NCBI RefSeq assembly: GCF_900000175.1
Contig: NZ_CWGJ01000011.1
Coordinates: forward strand, 287,381 to 351,380
DNA from: Estrella lausannensis
GTDB taxonomy: Bacteria; Chlamydiota; Chlamydiia; Chlamydiales; Criblamydiaceae
DNA length: 64,000 bases
Direction of reading: 5' to 3'
Each line of letters starts with the position of its first letter. Positions within the stretch are counted from its first letter, which is position 1. The position numbers and the translations under genes are program-made. This document shows, in pieces, positions 33,212 to 41,757 of the stretch. Below the pieces are notes generated by a model, which saw nothing but the letters and a program-made list of their open reading frames with translations, was not told the origin of the DNA and ran no database searches.

Positions 33212-35122
33212 CTACCCTATTCTAGCACTTCCTGCTTTTTTATCGGAGCGCCAGTTGAAAAGCCTTAAACTGAGCGCGATGACGATAAGCGTAATGCCGA
33301 CATCGGCAAAAATTGCAAGAGGCAGGCTGGCAAAGCCGGCAAGGGCGAAAGCAAGTACCGTGGCCTTGGTAGCAATAGCCAAGGCCGTGTTGAATCGGAT
33401 CGTGGCGACCGTTGCTCTTCCCAATTTAATCAGCTCCGGCAGCAGCTGCAAGCGGTCAGACAAGATGATGATTGAAGCAGCTTCTTTCGCTATCTCACTG
33501 GCATTCTGCGAGAAAGAGATCCCAACGTCTGATAAAGCAAGGGCTGGCGCGTCATTGATGCCATCACCGACCATGCCCACTTTACCAAATTCACGGATTG
33601 CTTCTTCAACCACACGCGCTTTTTGGTCAGGAAGTGCTTCGGCAATCACTTTTTTAATCCCCAGACTATCCGCCACCCTTTCGGCTTCCCGCTGGGTATC
33701 TCCCGTCACCAGGACCGGCACGATTCCCATGGCTTTAAGTTCATTGATACACTCCCGGCTGCTTTCCCGCATTTCATCCTGGAATGCCAAAATCCCCCTT
33801 ACCTCGCGGAATGAGCTCAGAACAATCACACTGTTCCCTTGGCGCTCGAGACTGTCGATCATTTCAATCACATCCGGAGGCACATGATGTTCTTCAAGAA
33901 TGAATTGCAGCTTTCCGATACAGTGGTGTCGATCGCCGCAGATCAGGCAGTCTGCTTTGACACCCCGGCCCAAGATCTGTTCAAATTTTTCCACGGGATG
34001 GGGTGAGAACCCCTCATCTTTAGCGAGGCGCATGATACTCTCGGCGATAGGATGGCTTGAATAGCTCTCGAGACCTGCGGCGCAGGCGAGAAGTTGTTCT
34101 CTCGACGTCCCGTTCATGGGGATCACCGCGGCCACTTTAGGTTTTCCCTTGGTCAAAGTCTTTGTCTTGTCAAAGAGAAAGGCGTTGACGGAAGCTAAAG
34201 CCTCAAGCCACTTTCCCCCTTTAATCAGGATGCCGCTTCGGGTGGCGTTGCCGATCGATGAGAAGAAGGCAATGGGTGTCGAAATCACAAGCGCGCAAGG
34301 GCACGAGATGACAAGGAGGACAAGCGCCTGCTTGATCGCTAAGGCAAGGGGCCATTTGAGATATAGGGACGAAAAGGCAAACACAGCAAGCGACATGCAG
34401 AGGATCAAAGGAGTGTAGATCCTGGCAAAGCGTTCGATAAACCTCTCAGCGATCGCTTTTTTTTCCATTGCGCTGAGGGTGATCCGCCTTATTTTCTCGA
34501 TGGCCGATTCTTGTTCGGTGCGGCTCACTTCCATCTCGAGGAGGCCCTTTAGATTGAAGGTTCCGGCGAAGACCAAGTCTCCCGCTGTTTTATCTTTGGG
34601 GAAGGGCTCTCCGGTGATGGCCGATTCATCCACGGCCGAGACGCCGAGGATCACTTGACCATCGGCCGGAATAGCCCTGTCCGGGAAGACCACCACAACA
34701 TCTCCCACTTTAAGCTCATGGACTGCCACCTCCTTGGCCTCTTTTTTGAGGTAGGCGGTTTTGGGAATCAGGGCTGCCAGGTTTTCCAGAGCCTTGCGGC
34801 TTTTCATGATGCCAAAACTCTCCAAAAGCTCTGCCAGCGTGAAAAGTAAGATCACAATGGTTCCCTCCGGATATTCACCTAAAGTGAAAGCGCCCAGGAA
34901 GGCGATGGTCATCAGGAGGTTGATGTTGCCAAATTGAAGCCTTAAGAGGGACTTGAGTCCCTTCAGAAGCGTTGGATAGCCAAAAATCAGGGCGGTGGCA
35001 AGAAAGCAAAGCAGCCAAAAAGTGCCCTCGAAACGGTAGTCATAGAAGGAAAACACCTCCGCTGTCCCAACCAGCAGGGAAACACACGTCAGAACCGCTA
35101 TTTGTTTTTGAATTGCTCCCAT
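33212..35122 (-). CDS. P1B-type heavy-metal-translocating ATPase with altered DKTGT motif
   Basis: The 636-residue CPx-type ATPase has the membrane C-P-C motif (274-276 in S-C-P-C-A-L-V-I-S-T-P), actuator T-G-E-P, H-P motif (S-H-P-I-A) and hinge G-D-G-I-N-D-A-P-A. It lacks an N-terminal heavy-metal-associated domain. C-P-C fits Cu or Zn/Cd/Pb export; the overall sequence suggests the Zn/Cd group. The phosphorylation motif reads D-K-T-K-T-L-T (D318), with Lys where Gly is nearly invariant; the codon AAG is clear in the DNA. Phosphorylation may be affected unless this is a lineage feature. Its start overlaps the udg gene by 25 bp, so it belongs to the mscL-udg-ATPase operon. Confidence 0.9.
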   Translation of the reverse strand: MGAIQKQIAVLTCVSLLVGTAEVFSFYDYRFEGTFWLLCFLATALIFGYPTLLKGLKSLLRLQFGNINLLMTIAFLGAFTLGEYPEGTIVILLFTLAELLESFGIMKSRKALENLAALIPKTAYLKKEAKEVAVHELKVGDVVVVFPDRAIPADGQVILGVSAVDESAITGEPFPKDKTAGDLVFAGTFNLKGLLEMEVSRTEQESAIEKIRRITLSAMEKKAIAERFIERFARIYTPLILCMSLAVFAFSSLYLKWPLALAIKQALVLLVISCPCALVISTPIAFFSSIGNATRSGILIKGGKWLEALASVNAFLFDKTKTLTKGKPKVAAVIPMNGTSREQLLACAAGLESYSSHPIAESIMRLAKDEGFSPHPVEKFEQILGRGVKADCLICGDRHHCIGKLQFILEEHHVPPDVIEMIDSLERQGNSVIVLSSFREVRGILAFQDEMRESSRECINELKAMGIVPVLVTGDTQREAERVADSLGIKKVIAEALPDQKARVVEEAIREFGKVGMVGDGINDAPALALSDVGISFSQNASEIAKEAASIIILSDRLQLLPELIKLGRATVATIRFNTALAIATKATVLAFALAGFASLPLAIFADVGITLIVIALSLRLFNWRSDKKAGSARIG

Positions 35123-35787
35123 CCGGATTCCCGCTTCGCTCGCTCAAGAACCTCTTCTAACATACGAGTCGTTAAAAGTCCCCTGTTTGTATTTTGAGGG
35201 CTAGGGTGGTAGCTGCCGATCAGCAGGGGCAGTGATTTAAAAGGAATAAAAGCGCCGTGGGAAAAGGCAGCGCTCTTTAACTCTCCCCTTTTCGCGGCAA
35301 GACTTAAATAGGCTTCGAAGGCGTGCCGGCCAAGGGCGAGCACCACCTTCAACCTTTTGAGCAAAAGAAACTCCCTCTGCAGGAAAGCGCTGCAGTTTTT
35401 GGTTTCCAGAGCAGAGGGGCGATTTTGTGGGGGGACGCATTTTACCGAGGCGGTCACGTAGACCCCCCGAAGCTCAAGCCCGTCATCTGCGTGTTCCGAG
35501 TGGTTTTGGTTGGAAAGTCCCGTATTGAAAAGCGCTTTCATCAGAAAGCGCGCCGATTGATCGCCGGTAAATATTCTGCCTGTCCTGTTGCCGCCATGAG
35601 GAGCGGGAGCTAGCCCCAGAAGGAGAATCGAAGCCTCCGTGTCACCAAACCCGGCAACCGGTTTTTTCCAGTAAGTTTCCTGGAAGCACTTTTTGGGGAC
35701 GACTCCCTCACGGAAAGTGACAAGCCTTGGACATCTTCGGCATGCGGCAATCTCTTCATTGAGTTCTCCGAAGCGATCACCTAGCAT
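35098..35787 (-). CDS. uracil-DNA glycosylase, family 5 (UdgB-like)
   Basis: The 229-residue protein has the family 4/5 iron-sulfur cysteines (C-R-R-C near 15-18, later Cys near 112). Motif 1, G-L-A-P-A-P-H-G-G-N-R-T-G-R-I-F-T-G-D, is the family 5 form with no catalytic Asp/Asn in the family 1 position, and motif 2 is S-Y-H-P-S-P-Q-N-T. These enzymes remove uracil and some other deaminated bases. It starts 2 bp after mscL and overlaps the ATPase start by 25 bp, so the three genes are one transcription unit. The functional link to a channel and a metal pump is unclear. Confidence 0.9.
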   Translation of the reverse strand: MLGDRFGELNEEIAACRRCPRLVTFREGVVPKKCFQETYWKKPVAGFGDTEASILLLGLAPAPHGGNRTGRIFTGDQSARFLMKALFNTGLSNQNHSEHADDGLELRGVYVTASVKCVPPQNRPSALETKNCSAFLQREFLLLKRLKVVLALGRHAFEAYLSLAAKRGELKSAAFSHGAFIPFKSLPLLIGSYHPSPQNTNRGLLTTRMLEEVLERAKRESGWEQFKNK

Positions 35788-35789
35788 GG

Positions 35790-36230
35790 CTATACTGCGC
35801 TTTTTCGGTTAAATTCAGACCAGCAGTGACCACATTTTTTGGCGTCCAGGGGGATATCCATCTGGCAGTCCGGGCACTTTTTGGTGGTGGCCCGCTCCTT
35901 GGTCTGCGCCTTGCGCAGCGTGTTCATTCCTTTGACAACAGCAAATACAACTACCGCGATGATCAGAAAATTAATCACATGATTGATAAACAGCCCGTAG
36001 TTGATCTTGACAGGAGCCGAGTCAGCGCTTCCTATTGTGAGAGTCCAGGCTAGATTGCTAAAATCAACCCCACCGATCAGGTAGCCGATGGGCGGCATCA
36101 TGATATCGGTTACGAAAGAATCTACGATGCGGCTGAATTCGGCACCGATGATAAGGCCGATCGCTAGATCCACGACGCTGCCGCGCATGGCGAACTCTTT
36201 AAACTCTTTTAGAACGGACACTAAAGACAT
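35790..36230 (-). CDS. mscL: large-conductance mechanosensitive channel with Cys-pair tail
   Basis: The 146-residue protein begins F-K-E-F-A-M-R-G-S-V-V-D-L-A-I-G-L-I-I-G, the MscL first helix lining the pore, with the second helix at about 80-102. Length and order match the family, which releases solutes during hypo-osmotic shock. The C-terminal cytoplasmic tail carries C-P-D-C and C-G-H-C, two pairs that could bind zinc, an addition not found in E. coli MscL. It is first gene of the udg-ATPase operon. A palindromic element starts 40 bp upstream of its ATG. Confidence 0.93.
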   Translation of the reverse strand: MSLVSVLKEFKEFAMRGSVVDLAIGLIIGAEFSRIVDSFVTDIMMPPIGYLIGGVDFSNLAWTLTIGSADSAPVKINYGLFINHVINFLIIAVVVFAVVKGMNTLRKAQTKERATTKKCPDCQMDIPLDAKKCGHCWSEFNRKSAV

Positions 36231-36269
36231 TATTCTCCCTCTTTTGTCAATGGTGTAGCAAAACGTTTA

Positions 36270-36412
36270 TACCGAAAGTGTTTCAAAATTTGGCTTTGGC
36301 AAAGAGGAAGCTCCTCAAAATTGAAAGATGACAAGTCACCTACTATTAGAAAATCTTTCAATCCCGACGCTCTCTCACAGCCCCTTTGTCAAATTTTTAA
36401 ACGCTGCCGGTA
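36270..36412. mobile_element. 143-bp palindromic MITE-like element, copy A
   Basis: The element runs from TACCGAAAGTGTTTCAAAAT to a mirror-image end CGCTGCCGGTA; arms of about 60 bp pair across a centre containing CACCTACTATTAGAAA. Copy C at 63794 shares both ends and the central motif. Ends of TA-CCGAAAG...-TA would fit insertion at TA by an IS630/Tc1-type transposase. No ORF. It lies directly upstream of mscL. Confidence 0.7.
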
Positions 36413-36460
36413 TACAGAGCACGAACTATTCTAACTCGATTTTTGGGTTCTTCTGCAAGT

Positions 36461-36591
36461 AATATGCAGTAAATAGCGTAAATTATGGTAAGACACTGCA
36501 TATTAATAACAAAGGCGTAAATTGGCTGGGGCGTTAACTATCTGTTGAATCTTTGTGGGCTACGTAGTTTCATACCGATAATTCAACAGAT
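36461..36591. promoter_or_regulatory. two perfect inverted repeats in the polX leader
   Basis: AATATGCAGT (36461-36470) is mirrored exactly by ACTGCATATT (36495-36504). ATCTGTTGAAT (36540-36550) is mirrored exactly by ATTCAACAGAT (36581-36591), ending 18 bp before the polX ATG. They could be operator sites or mRNA hairpins; neither matches a motif I can name. With the palindromic element, they account for most of the 380-bp gap between mscL and polX. Confidence 0.5.
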
Positions 36592-36609
36592 TATAAAGCA
36601 GTTCAGATC

Positions 36610-38334
36610 ATGGATAAACATCAAGTCGCCGATAAGCTGAGAGAAATGGCTCAAATGCTCGAGCTGAAAGATGAAAATCCCTACAAGGTGATCGCCTACA
36701 GGAAGGCAGCTGACAGCCTGGAATTGAGCGAGGAGAGCCTCTCGTGCCTAATAGAGGAGAATAAGCTGGCAGACTTGCCGGGAATCGGAGAGGCCCTAAA
36801 GGAAAAGATTGAAATCCTCTACCGTACAGGAACCCATCCCGCTCTCGAAAAGCTGAAAAAAGAGATCGTTCCGGGCCTTATCGAACTGATGGAGCTGCAG
36901 GGGCTGGGCGCAAAGAAAGTGCGTCTCTTGCATGAAGGTCTTGGAATAAATTCCAAAGAAGAGCTTAAGGCCGCCTGTGAAAAGGGCCAAGTCAGCAAGC
37001 TAGCGCATTTCGGAGAGAAGATGGAGCACAACCTCCTGGAGGCGCTATCGCATCACGCCAAATGGAAAGAGAGGCGTCTTTATGGCGAAATCCAGCCGGT
37101 AGCGCGGGCTATTCAGGAGAGACTCATGTCTGTCCCCGGCGTCAGCCATGTCGACATTGTGGGCAGCATCAGACGCTTCGCTGAAACCCCTGCGGACATC
37201 GATATTCTCGCTTCAGGCCCCTCCCGAGAGCTGATCGAAGCTTTCACCTCGATGGAATCGGTGGAAACGACTCTTGCCAAAGGTAAATTCAAAGCGAGCA
37301 TCAAGCATCGCTTGGGAATTCAAGTCGATCTGCGGGTGACGGGAGACGACACCTATCCTTTCAACCTGATCTATTTCACCGGCTCGAAGGAGCACAATAT
37401 TCAACTCAGAAACCGTGCCAAAAAGATGGGAATGAAGCTGTCTGAGTGGGGGCTGACTCAAGATGACGATGAGCTTATCGCCGAAAACGAAGAAGAGGTC
37501 TACAAACTATTAGGGCTGTCCTATATCACACCTGAGCTACGGGAAGGGCTGGGAGAGATCGAGTCGGCAGAATCCAACCATTTACCCCAATTGATCCGGG
37601 AAACCGATATCCGGGGAGTGTTTCATGTCCACACAACAGCCTCTGACGGCAAAAATACTTTAGAGCAGATGGCGGAGTTTGCCGCTCAACTCGGCTGGGA
37701 ATATCTCGGCATATCAGATCACTCCAAGTCGAGCGTTCAGGCCGGCGGCCTCTCTGAGGAGCGCCTTTTTGAACAGATGGAAGCGATCGACAGATACAAT
37801 GAGAGTAAAAACAAAAAGATCCACCTTTTCAAAGGGGTGGAGTGCGATATCATGAAGGACGGATCTTTAGATTATGAGAGAGCCGTTTTAGAAAAGCTTG
37901 ATTTCACTATCGTTTCAATCCACCGGTTCTTCACTTTAAGTAAAGAGGAACAGACAAAACGGCTTATCAAGGCAATTGAAAATCCATACACAACAATGGT
38001 AGGCCACTTAACCGGCCGGCTCCTTCTCAGGAGAGACGCCTATCCTCTGAATGTTAAAAAGGTGATCGACGCGGCCGCGGACAACGGAAAGATCATTGAG
38101 CTTAACGCGAGCCCTGACAGGCTCGATATGGACTGGCGCCACTGGCACTATGCAAAAGAAAAAGGCGTGCTCGCTTCGATTAACCCCGATGCCCATAGCA
38201 AAGAGGGTTTGCTCCATTATGCGCAGGGTGTGTCGATGGCTCGCAAAGGGTGGCTGCAGGCGGAGGATGTGCTGAATACCCATCCGCTTGCTAAGGTGAA
38301 AAAACTGTTAAAGTCTATTCAAAGCGGCCCATAG
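36610..38334 (+). CDS. polX: DNA polymerase/3'-5' exonuclease PolX
   Basis: The 574-residue family X polymerase for base-excision repair and gap filling has N-terminal HhH DNA-binding motifs ([11 protein letters not shown] and L-Q-G-L-G-A-K-K-V), a Pol-beta palm with G-S-I-R-R and D-I-D-I-L plus third Asp in V-D-L-R-V, and a C-terminal PHP domain. The PHP metal motifs look intact: [27 protein letters not shown] and N-P-D-A-H. Length is normal. Its 3' end overlaps the convergent glgP gene by 20 bp. Confidence 0.95.
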   Translation: MDKHQVADKLREMAQMLELKDENPYKVIAYRKAADSLELSEESLSCLIEENKLADLPGIGEALKEKIEILYRTGTHPALEKLKKEIVPGLIELMELQGLGAKKVRLLHEGLGINSKEELKAACEKGQVSKLAHFGEKMEHNLLEALSHHAKWKERRLYGEIQPVARAIQERLMSVPGVSHVDIVGSIRRFAETPADIDILASGPSRELIEAFTSMESVETTLAKGKFKASIKHRLGIQVDLRVTGDDTYPFNLIYFTGSKEHNIQLRNRAKKMGMKLSEWGLTQDDDELIAENEEEVYKLLGLSYITPELREGLGEIESAESNHLPQLIRETDIRGVFHVHTTASDGKNTLEQMAEFAAQLGWEYLGISDHSKSSVQAGGLSEERLFEQMEAIDRYNESKNKKIHLFKGVECDIMKDGSLDYERAVLEKLDFTIVSIHRFFTLSKEEQTKRLIKAIENPYTTMVGHLTGRLLLRRDAYPLNVKKVIDAAADNGKIIELNASPDRLDMDWRHWHYAKEKGVLASINPDAHSKEGLLHYAQGVSMARKGWLQAEDVLNTHPLAKVKKLLKSIQSGP

Positions 38335-40060
38335 CGCGGAATCTTAAGTACGCGTTGAGCATATATTGCTGCACCATGCGATGCGTATTGAAAAAGGAAC
38401 CATTCAGGGCGATGCTGTTAAGCATAATGTGGATGAACTCATCGCGATTCTCATAATAGAGGGGAATAACCGCTCCTTCCAGCTTATTGTAGAGGGAGTC
38501 GGCATCCTCGTCGTCGATTTTGGTGAAATCATGTTGGTCTGGATCGTATGGATAGTCCTCATGCGAGTGACCGATTGACCATCCTGTGACTCCCTCGATG
38601 CACCCTTCGATCCACCAGCCATCCAATATGCTTAAGGAGGGCACGCCGTTTAGCGCCGCCTTCATCCCTGAAGTTCCCGACGCTTCCATCGGGGGGCGGG
38701 GCGTGTTCAGCCAAATGTCTGAGCCGGATGTCATCAGCCTGGCAAGTTTCAGATCATAATTTTCAAGATAGACAATCTTGATGTCATCCTTCAGGTCATG
38801 CATGGCGTGGAAAATGCGTTGAATTAAGGCTTTACCCTCCTGGTCTTTGGGATGGGCCTTCCCAGCATAGATGACCTGGATTTTGCCTCCCTCCTTTACA
38901 ATTCTCCTAAGCCTCTCGGGGTTACGAAAGAGCAGATCGCCTCGTTTGTAGGTTGCCGATCTCCTGCCAAAGCCGATGGTGAAGGTGTGGATATCGAGCG
39001 CGATGTTGGTCTCTTGCGTGATGAAATCGAAAAGTTGCTTTTTGGCTTTCAGGTGGGCATCCCAGACTTCGCCGGTAGGAATGTTCAATGCGTAGCGGAA
39101 AGCGAAATTGTCCTCCCGCCAATTTGGGATATAGCGGTCGAAGAGGGTCTGGAAGGGTTGAGAGACCCAATAGGGCGCGTATACGCCATTGGTGATGGCA
39201 TCGATGGTATGCGAGGCAAACATCAGCCGCGAAATCTCGCCGTGCTTTTTAGCAACTCCATTGACGTAATCGCTTAAGTTCAGGGCCAGATAGGTCATGT
39301 TGAGATTGCCTTCATGGCAGAAGATGTTCTTCATCTCGAAAATCGAGTGCCTGCCCAAGACTTGCTCAACCAGGCTCAAGGGGAACTGGTCGTGACCAGC
39401 CGGAACCGGCGTGTGCGTGGTGAAGACACACATCTTGCGCACTTTTTCAATATCTTGCTGGTTTATATCCGTCCTTCCCGCTTCTTTGCACGATTCATCG
39501 AGAAGCTCCACTGTCAGCAGGCTGGCATGGCCCTCATTCATGTGGAATGTGTTGATGTGGCTGTAGCCGAGCGCTCTTAGCATTTTTACCCCGCCGATCC
39601 CGAGGACAATCTCCTGGCACAAGCGGTATTTTGAATCCCCTCCATAGAGGTGGTAGGTTAACTTGCGATCTTCATCGCTATTTTCCGCAAGATCCGTATC
39701 AAGGAAATAGACTGGGATGGTGAACCCTTTTCTGGAAACAGCTTCATAGCGCCAGGCCTCGATGAAGACTTGCCGCCCCTCGATCATGACGGAGACTTTT
39801 CCGGGGGTCTTGGTTAAAAAGTTTTCCACCACCCACTCTGTGGGCTGTTCTAACTGTTGACCGTCTTGCTGCAGCGTTTGAAAAAAATACCCTTTGCGAT
39901 AGAGCAGACAGACTCCTACCATCGGAACCCGTAGATCGGCCGCGGACCGGATAGTGTCGCCGGCGAGCGCCCCGAGGCCCCCGCTATAGGTCGGCATCGA
40001 AGACTCTAGGGCTATCTCCATAGAAAAATAGGCTATGCTGCGATCGGTATCGTGATTCAT
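38315..40060 (-). CDS. glgP: alpha-glucan (glycogen) phosphorylase, short form
   Basis: The 581-residue protein belongs to the short glucan phosphorylase group (GT35), which releases glucose-1-phosphate from non-reducing ends. Key features are the opening [21 protein letters not shown] near residue 27, F-H-M-N-E-G-H-A in the middle, and the pyridoxal-phosphate Lys motif [15 protein letters not shown] (about 480). It is shorter than the E. coli enzyme (about 800 residues) and resembles thermophile-type phosphorylases. The ATG has a GAGGAG site. It is divergent from malQ, with 170 bp between the starts for both promoters. Confidence 0.92.
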   Translation of the reverse strand: MNHDTDRSIAYFSMEIALESSMPTYSGGLGALAGDTIRSAADLRVPMVGVCLLYRKGYFFQTLQQDGQQLEQPTEWVVENFLTKTPGKVSVMIEGRQVFIEAWRYEAVSRKGFTIPVYFLDTDLAENSDEDRKLTYHLYGGDSKYRLCQEIVLGIGGVKMLRALGYSHINTFHMNEGHASLLTVELLDESCKEAGRTDINQQDIEKVRKMCVFTTHTPVPAGHDQFPLSLVEQVLGRHSIFEMKNIFCHEGNLNMTYLALNLSDYVNGVAKKHGEISRLMFASHTIDAITNGVYAPYWVSQPFQTLFDRYIPNWREDNFAFRYALNIPTGEVWDAHLKAKKQLFDFITQETNIALDIHTFTIGFGRRSATYKRGDLLFRNPERLRRIVKEGGKIQVIYAGKAHPKDQEGKALIQRIFHAMHDLKDDIKIVYLENYDLKLARLMTSGSDIWLNTPRPPMEASGTSGMKAALNGVPSLSILDGWWIEGCIEGVTGWSIGHSHEDYPYDPDQHDFTKIDDEDADSLYNKLEGAVIPLYYENRDEFIHIMLNSIALNGSFFNTHRMVQQYMLNAYLRFRAMGRFE

Positions 40061-40230
40061 AACGACTGCTCCTCTCTTGAATGCACCTGTTCGTTTAACG
40101 CCGCCATCTCCATATTAGCAGGCTTGGAAACTCTGCCGCAACTGAAAACATCAATAAATTCCTTGACTTGAGAGCGGGCATTCTCTAGACATATAATATT
40201 GATATCCAACCGTCAGCACTGGAACTTTAG

Positions 40231-41757
40231 ATGACACTGCCCAAAGACCTTGCAGCGAAGAAACAATGGGAAACAATCGGTTTTCGGCATCATCATGGAA
40301 TTGCCGTGCCGCTCTTTTCCCTGTGGAGCGAAAAAAGCACAGGGGTCGGAGAATATCTCGATTTGCTTCCTCTGATCGACTGGTGCCAGGAGGTTGGATT
40401 TAACATCATCCAACTGCTGCCGCTAAATGACACCCAGGGAGAGGCAAGCCCCTACTCCGCCGTATCCGCCTTTGCCCTCAACCCCATTCATCTCTCACTA
40501 AGCGCGCTCAGAGGTTTTGACGGTGGGCGGATAAAAAAAAGCATCAACAGGGGTGCTATCGATTACCCCTCTGTGATGAAAATGAAAGAGGCTTTCTTGC
40601 GCGACCTTTTCGAGCAGGAAGGGCGGGCGTTTATGCAAAGCGGGCGCTATCAGAAGTTCTTAGACCTGCATCCCTGGCTTGAGGGCTTCTCCCTGTATAA
40701 AGCCATCAGAATGCGAGGGGATGAGGCGCTCGGCGAAGGAAAGATAGAGGTGAATAACGCCCTTCTTGAAGATGCGGATTATCACGCGTTTGTTCAGTAC
40801 CTCTGCTTTCAGCAGATGAGCGAGGTGCGCGACTATGCCGAAGCAAAAGGCATCCTCATCAAAGGGGATGTTCCTATCTTAATTGCGGAAAGAAGCGCTG
40901 ACGTTGTCTTGAATGAAGACCTTTTCCGAATCGATCTGACTGCAGGAGCCCCTCCCGATACCTATTGCAAAGACGGGCAGAACTGGGGCTTTCCACTTTA
41001 TGACTGGGACAGAGCACAAGATAAAATCCTGGCATGGTGGAAAGAGAGGCTGGAGGTTGTGGCGGGAATATACCATCTGTACCGACTCGATCATGTTGTG
41101 GGGCTTTTCAGAATTTGGGGAGTGCCTCCCGGAGAAAAGCCGACGCAAGGCTTCTTTGTCCCTCGGGATGAGAGCCTTTGGATTCCTCGCGGGACAAAAG
41201 TCATCCGTTCTTTTCTAAATGAATGTCCACTGCTTCCCATCGCTGAAGACTTAGGAACGGTCCCGCAAGAGGTGCGCTCTACTTTGCAGCAACTGGGAGT
41301 GCCTGGAACTAAAGTTCTACGCTGGGAATTTACAGATCCCGTCAACCCCATTTTCACGCCGGTTTCGTCCTATCCTGCCATGAGCATGGCAACCATCGCG
41401 ACACATGATACGGAGACGATGAAAAGCTGGTGGGAATCCAATAAACTGGCAGCACAAGCTTTTGCTGAAGCCAACTCCATCCTCTACAGTGAGCGGTATG
41501 ATGATCAGATGCGCGAAGCAGTGCTCAGGCTCTCGCACGGGGGCAGCAGCCTGTTTCACATCAATCCCCTCCAGGAATATTTTCCTGAAACTTCGCCGCT
41601 TTTCTTTGAGAGCGAAGAATCCGCCCGCATCAATGATCCGGCCAACGACAGAAGAGCATTGAACTGGAGAGTGCGCTTCAAAGAGCCTGTTGAAAGAATC
41701 GCTTTAGATAAGTCGCTTAAAAAGATGGTGAAAGCAGTTTTAACGGGAGAGAGATGA
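40231..41757 (+). CDS. malQ: 4-alpha-glucanotransferase (amylomaltase)
   Basis: The 508-residue GH77 enzyme disproportionates malto-oligosaccharides. It shows the N-terminal W-S-E-K-S-T-G-V-G-E-Y motif, Q-L-L-P-L-N-D-T, S-P-Y-S-A-V-S-A-F-A-L-N-P, the nucleophile Asp in Y-R-L-D-H-V-V-G-L-F-R, the acid in A-E-D-L-G-T-V-P and A-T-H-D-T-E-T. Its stop overlaps the glgX start (ATGA), so the two are translationally coupled. In glycogen breakdown it recycles short chains left by GlgX and GlgP. Confidence 0.95.
   Translation: MTLPKDLAAKKQWETIGFRHHHGIAVPLFSLWSEKSTGVGEYLDLLPLIDWCQEVGFNIIQLLPLNDTQGEASPYSAVSAFALNPIHLSLSALRGFDGGRIKKSINRGAIDYPSVMKMKEAFLRDLFEQEGRAFMQSGRYQKFLDLHPWLEGFSLYKAIRMRGDEALGEGKIEVNNALLEDADYHAFVQYLCFQQMSEVRDYAEAKGILIKGDVPILIAERSADVVLNEDLFRIDLTAGAPPDTYCKDGQNWGFPLYDWDRAQDKILAWWKERLEVVAGIYHLYRLDHVVGLFRIWGVPPGEKPTQGFFVPRDESLWIPRGTKVIRSFLNECPLLPIAEDLGTVPQEVRSTLQQLGVPGTKVLRWEFTDPVNPIFTPVSSYPAMSMATIATHDTETMKSWWESNKLAAQAFAEANSILYSERYDDQMREAVLRLSHGGSSLFHINPLQEYFPETSPLFFESEESARINDPANDRRALNWRVRFKEPVERIALDKSLKKMVKAVLTGER

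Noticed and set aside
33201-33887. 228-residue plus-strand ORF
   Set aside because: Antisense to the P-type ATPase, which has all expected motifs; the Ser/Thr-rich product is an artefact.
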